Below, in pieces: positions 53,401-59,400 of a stretch of DNA of 64,000 nt. Each line of letters opens with the position of its first letter. The first letter of the stretch is position 1. Both the position numbers and the translations under genes were made by a program. A model generated the notes under the pieces. The model was not told the DNA's origin. It worked only from the letters and a program-made list of their open reading frames with translations, and did not search any database. Origin of the DNA: Liolophura sinensis (taxonomy: Eukaryota; Mollusca; Polyplacophora; Chitonida; Chitonidae). The stretch covers positions 13,113,191 through 13,177,190 of the forward strand of contig NC_088300.1 of the NCBI RefSeq assembly GCF_032854445.1. The letters run 5' to 3'.

Positions 53401-56400
53401 GTTTTTGGAGAAGCACTGAATTTCATGTGAAAATATAGGTGTAGCTTTGAGCAGTTTTTAACATCACATAAAGATGGCCCGACATGGGTTGAGTAAGTGG
53501 ACTCAAATCTGTAGCTCCCCCAGCTGCAGTGTTCAAAGACAAACTGCCGTCACGGAAGTCTGTCACTGTCCTTATTTGAGACCAAGCATCCTTGTAGGAC
53601 GAAATGCTAATCACATAATCATCTGTGTTCAGTAAACAGTATGGTCTGTCTGGCAGAATCAGGTTAATCTGGCTACCTCATTAAATCCATGTGTTGACCT
53701 TCATAACCCAGTAGAAGCACAGAGCCTTGTCTGCTAAGCAATTGCAGTGTGATGCTGTATGTAAGATTTAGGGATTCTTTGTGTCAAAAATTATTGACTA
53801 CAGTGCAAAGAATAGAAAGCTGGGACATCAGTTGGTTATATATAGGGAGGAGGCAGCTGTTTGAATCAATTACTGCATGAATCTAGCCTACTGTGTGAAT
53901 TTACTAGTTGTGATTTAAATTAGTTTAGTGATGGACTGGTGACAAATTGAAACTGATTTTTGTAGATCTTTAATTTTGTAATAACAGGCTTAAAAGGAAA
54001 GATTTTTGCTTAAAACCTACGTCATCAAATCTTCCCCAAAAGAGCCACCGTTTTATTATTATTTTTTTTTTTGATTGGTGCTTTATGCCGTACTCAAGAA
54101 TATTTCACTTATACGACAGCAGCCAGCATTATGGTGGGTGGAAACCGGGGGAAACCCACGACCATCTGCAGGTTGCTGACAGACCTTCCCATGTACGGCC
54201 GGAGAGGAAGCCAGCATGAGCTGGACTTGAACTCACAGCGATCGCATTAGTGAGAGACTCCTGGGTCATTACGCTGCGCTAGCGCGCTAACCAACTGAGC
54301 CACGGAGGCCCCGCCACTGTTTTAAGTTGACATCAAGCTGTTCTCCCCAGCTTGAGGCTCCCACTTGAGCCCCTTGTTTAGGGGCCAGAAATGTACAGTT
54401 TGGGAAGTCCAATATTAAGCAAAAAGGTTTATCAGGTATAAGGATCACCAACCCAATAATTCCAAGGAAACTTTGGTACATAGAAAATGTATCCTTTTAC
54501 TGATACATTGTTGCCATGTGAAAACCAGCAGTAGGGGCATTTTCAGATGCATTTTCCTAATCTATACAGAGAAGCTGATATTTCACCCTTGAACTTCGTG
54601 CAACACAGCGTGATCTTGGCCCCCCAGTTCCTGAAGTATGAGTGTTTTACCGGCAATGTAAAGGCCATTCAGTGATCTGAAGTGAGGATTTTGTAGTGCT
54701 GCTTTGAGGGTTCCTTTGATGATAATAAAAAAGTTATCCTTCTGATGAAGGGGGAATCTTTAACATCATAAACACTGCTTAATTAAGATGACAAAATTTG
54801 ACAAGTAACAACTGAACATGCATGGTTTATAATTGTTTCATTATATATGTATACCTCTGGTCTGAGCAGGATAAGGCGTATCTTACGTCATGTTTGTTAG
54901 TTCCTTTCTCTTCTTTAATATAACAGCCAATAACTGAACATGCATCACCATGGTTTATAACATTTGTTATACAGTGTACATGTATATCTCTGATCAGGAT
55001 AATATACTTGTAAAAGTAACTGTACCTATCAGCAATAAAACCATGATCAGAAATGAACCTCAAATGAAATTAAACTTTCTCTATCTCTCTCACTTTCACG
55101 TTCACAAAAGTACCACCGGTTAAAGTGGAATTAAACTTAATACCATGTTCTAGTGGATGTTTAAAATATAAATAAACTCAATCTGGACCAGAAAAAAAAT
55201 TCTGTTTCGAGTCTCGGTTGTAAAAAATTGGAATTCTGTGAATCCCTGACAGGTCTCTGAAGGCTTTAGCTAAACACATTGCTTAAATTTGTTCAAATAT
55301 ACAAAATGCTGATATTGTCAAAAAATAAATAGTAGAATATTGCTCAGTGAAGGTTAAATATCATAAATATTTTACTTGTGAAAGATGGAAATTTTCACCT
55401 CACTCGAAAAGTATATGTGATAGTCAACCTTTATTGTGCAATATCCACTATTTATTTTACACTTGTAAGCTTGTCAACATTTTGTCTTAATTAAGGGCAT
55501 GATGCTTCCCAGTTTGTTCTCTACAACAGACGGCAATCCTTGCTTCCCTACTCAGTTTGTCACGTCTATATCTACCTGGACGGTATTTTCATTTACCCTT
55601 GTTCTCCATGTGGCCTAACCTCAGTACTGTAAAGCAGGAGTGAACACGGGTCTGTTTAGTTTTATGCTATCTCCTTACTGAAGTGTTCATTTTTCATTTC
55701 AGTTCAAGAGGTAGAAGCTGAGAGGAAAGAGCTTGTACAGAAGTACGAGAAGCAGATAGCAGGTTTAGAGGCTGAGATAAAATCGGTACGGGAGCGACTG
55801 GAAGCAGCGAGGGATGCTCTTCTGGAGAGCAAAGCTCGTGGGCAAGAAGCTACACGGGATCTTACGCAGCAGGAGGGAGAGCTTCGGGAAAGATTGGGCA
55901 AGGAACTGCAAGAGCAACTGACACCAGAGATACGAAAACAACTGACACCAGAGATACGGAAACAACTGACACCAGAGATACGGAAACAACTGACACCAGA
56001 GATATGGAAACAACTGACACCAGAGATACGGAAACAACTGACACCAGAGATACAGAACCAACTGACCTCAGAACTGCGAGAAAAGATCAGACAGGAGGTC
56101 AAAGAAGAAAGTGAGGTAGCTATTAAAGTAAAAGAATGCTAAAATATGAAGTAAAGCTCATCGTACAGACAACTGCCAACTATGCGAAAAAATACTTTCA
56201 ATATTTATTTAGATTTTTTTTGAAGAGTGTGGAAGGGCATTCAAATATTTGAATTCTATGGTGGACTTTATCAGCCATGCTCACAGTATCTCTGAACGTC
56301 ACAACACCTTTTTTCTTGATGTTCACCAGACGGAAGAAATTTTTGGGAACATAATTTCAGTATAAGCTTTTAATCATAAGTGAAAAGAGTTATTTCAAGA

Positions 56401-59400
56401 TTCAGTGTCGTGATTAGAGTTGGATAAACTTCCTGTGACGTCAGCGGTCCCAAACTGTGGTAGTATGGTCGATATAGCCCACCTTAGAATTCAAATGTTT
56501 CAATGCCTTTAACTCTTTTCACAAAAATCTAAAAAATAAATGAAAATATCACTGTGCATAGTTTTCAATGGTCTAGTTGGTGATGCCTACTTAGACTTTA
56601 GAGGTTTTTTCCTTTAAGATCATGAGGGTCGCCTTTATCTTTTCATTATCATAATTCTGTGAAAACAGTGAGCATCAGTGCACTAGCCATCTCTATTCTA
56701 CTTGCTAGTAATACATGTTTTCAAATTCATCATCCCTGTAGTTCCCATGTCATAGATTCACTTTGACACCTTTATTGTTGGCCAGGAACTTTTCATGGCT
56801 TCATTAGTATATCATTTGTATCCATTACAGGAATTTAGGGTAATTTAAACACATACACTAAATTTGATTCAGGTGAATAATTTTTTTCAGCCTGAAAATT
56901 TAGTTTATTTACCTGTGAAGTGTTAAAATCAGTCTTTGACGTACTGAAGTCCTACTCATACATTAATCCATTGAACTCAGCTTTTAACTTTTGAATATGT
57001 CATTCATCTGTTAGAAATTCATGTACATGTATCAGTTGAACATATACATACCTGAGTTGTTGAATGATCATTGTCGTGTTGAAGCCTATTGGTGACTTGT
57101 TGAGATCCTTCATTGTTCTGTGGAAGCTTGTTACTGACCTACAGTGTACTTCTCCTTTCCTCAGGAGAATTTTGTGTCTCAGATTCTGAAGATGCAGACT
57201 GAATTTGACGAACAGAGGCATCTGATGGAAACCAAACAGAGGCAGACTGAGGAGGACCTGGCAAAGGTCAGACAGGTGGAGAGAGAGCTGAGAGAGATAA
57301 ATGAGACCCTCAGGCAGTCCAATACACAGGTCAGTAACACGGTCCATGAAACCCTTAGGTAGACCAATACACATGTTAGTAACATTGTCTATGAAACCCT
57401 CTTGCAGACCCAATACAACAGCCAGTACCGCAGTTCATAAAACCCTCTTGCAGACCAATACAGGGGTTAGTAACACAGTCCATGAAACCCTCAGACAGGT
57501 CAGTAACACAGTCCCTGAAACCCTCAGAAAGTCCAATTAGACAGGTTAGTAACACAGTCCCTGAAACTCTCAGACAGTACAGTACACAGGTGAGTAACAC
57601 AATCGATGAAACCTTCAGACAGTCCAGTACACAGGTCAGTAACACAGTCCATGAAACCCTCAGACAGTCCAATACACAGGTCACTAACACAGTCCATGAA
57701 ACACTCATACAGGTCAGTAACACAGTCCCTGAAACCCTCAGTCCAATCAGACAGGTCATTAACACAGTTCATGAAACCCACAGACAGTCCAATCAGACAG
57801 GTCAGTAACACCGTCCATGAAATCCTCAGACAGACCAATCAGACAGGTCAGTAACACAGTCCCTGAAACCCTCAGACAGTCCAATCAGACAGGGCTGGAC
57901 GTGTTAGAGATGTCAGACTCCTTAAGTCGGACTTGTTATAAGCATAATTGATGAATAAAAATGATGTTCGAACATGTTTAATCATGGAATTTATTTTCAA
58001 CTTCAATTTGGCTTTAGGTCAGGAGGTTTTTCAGACATGATGATGAGGTCAGGTATTTTGCCAGGTTTTAGATTTGTAGATGTTAAGTACTGGCAGTGTA
58101 CTGGGTGCCAGTGTGACGAGTGTGGTGGCAAATGTGGTATACTCCACCTTGAAATACTAATGTGGATTTTGACATTGATTATGTAGTTCAGCTACATCGA
58201 CCTCTTCGTCTGTTATTGATACAGCTTATGACGGATTTGGCAAGGTTTAAAGACAATCTGGAAAATGAGAAGACGAAGTTGAGAAGAGAGCAAACTGAGT
58301 ATAATCGGGAAAACATTGAGCTTGAGAGAGTGAGAAAAGAACTGGATCGTGTGAAAAGGACGCTGGAGCAGGAAAGAGCTGATGTAGCCAAAAGGGAGAG
58401 AACTCTGCATGAACAAAAGCGAGCTGAGCATACCTTGTATGAGGATAAAGTGGATGAGTACCAGAAAAACATGGAGCAGTTGATTGCTGACAGAGACCGA
58501 GCCTTACAGAGCAAGGCAAGAGGTGAAGAGCTACTAACAGCAGAAAAGGTGAGGAACGTGAAAACATTTTATTTGCTTCCAATGCTATATCTTGCCCATC
58601 CCTTTTAGCCTTGTGTCTTTTTTACACCTTCACAAGGTATTTACTTTAGCATTTCAAATATGGTTATCTGAACTTTAGGGTTTCATTATCACAGAAATAA
58701 GTATAGAATTGGTTTTGTTGGCCGTCTTGCATAGAAGAAGACTTCTCTGTTAATATTTACGTGAACATGCTGTACCATTGTTACCTGGTGAAGGGTGGTG
58801 GTATAGTGTAGGCACTCCGGTTTTTCACCACCAACTGACCTGGCCAACAGACTATTAAAGAGAACAGTCCTAGGAGAGGGTTCCACACTAGTTAAGTAAG
58901 AAATTAAACAAAAAACAAACAAAAAATACCTCACATCGAATTTCTTATTACAGATTTTAAGTGGAAGACCATTTGATCTTTTTATCAGTTTATCACAAGA
59001 TTTTGTCTTCATTATACAGCATGGCTACCAGAAATTGCTGGAGGACAAGCAAAGTTTGGAGAGTCAGTTGAGGAGTTGTATGGAGGAGTTAAGCCGAGGC
59101 CAGACATAGCCATCAGCAGTTAGATGCCACACAAACCCAGGTATGTCACAATAAGAAATCACAGAACTTGTTTCGTAAGGAAAATTTACCTGTGCACTGT
59201 TCAGCTTAGGAGTTGTGCAGAAGAGGTAAGCCAGGCAGTTAGAGACGACTCAAACCCATGTACATGAATGTTACAACTAGAAATCACAGGTCATCTTTCA
59301 GAATGAAAATTTAAAAAATCATTGAAGGGGTTAAAAAAAAAAAAAAGCACACTCACTCTGAATTCCGAATTGGACAATTTTTTCTTATACATGTTTGTGC

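Noticed and set aside
55704-56102. Minus-strand frames rich in Val/Ser or Cys/Ser over exon 19
   Set aside because: Antisense shadows of the repetitive QLTPEIRK coding sequence, which is in phase with flanking ninein exons.
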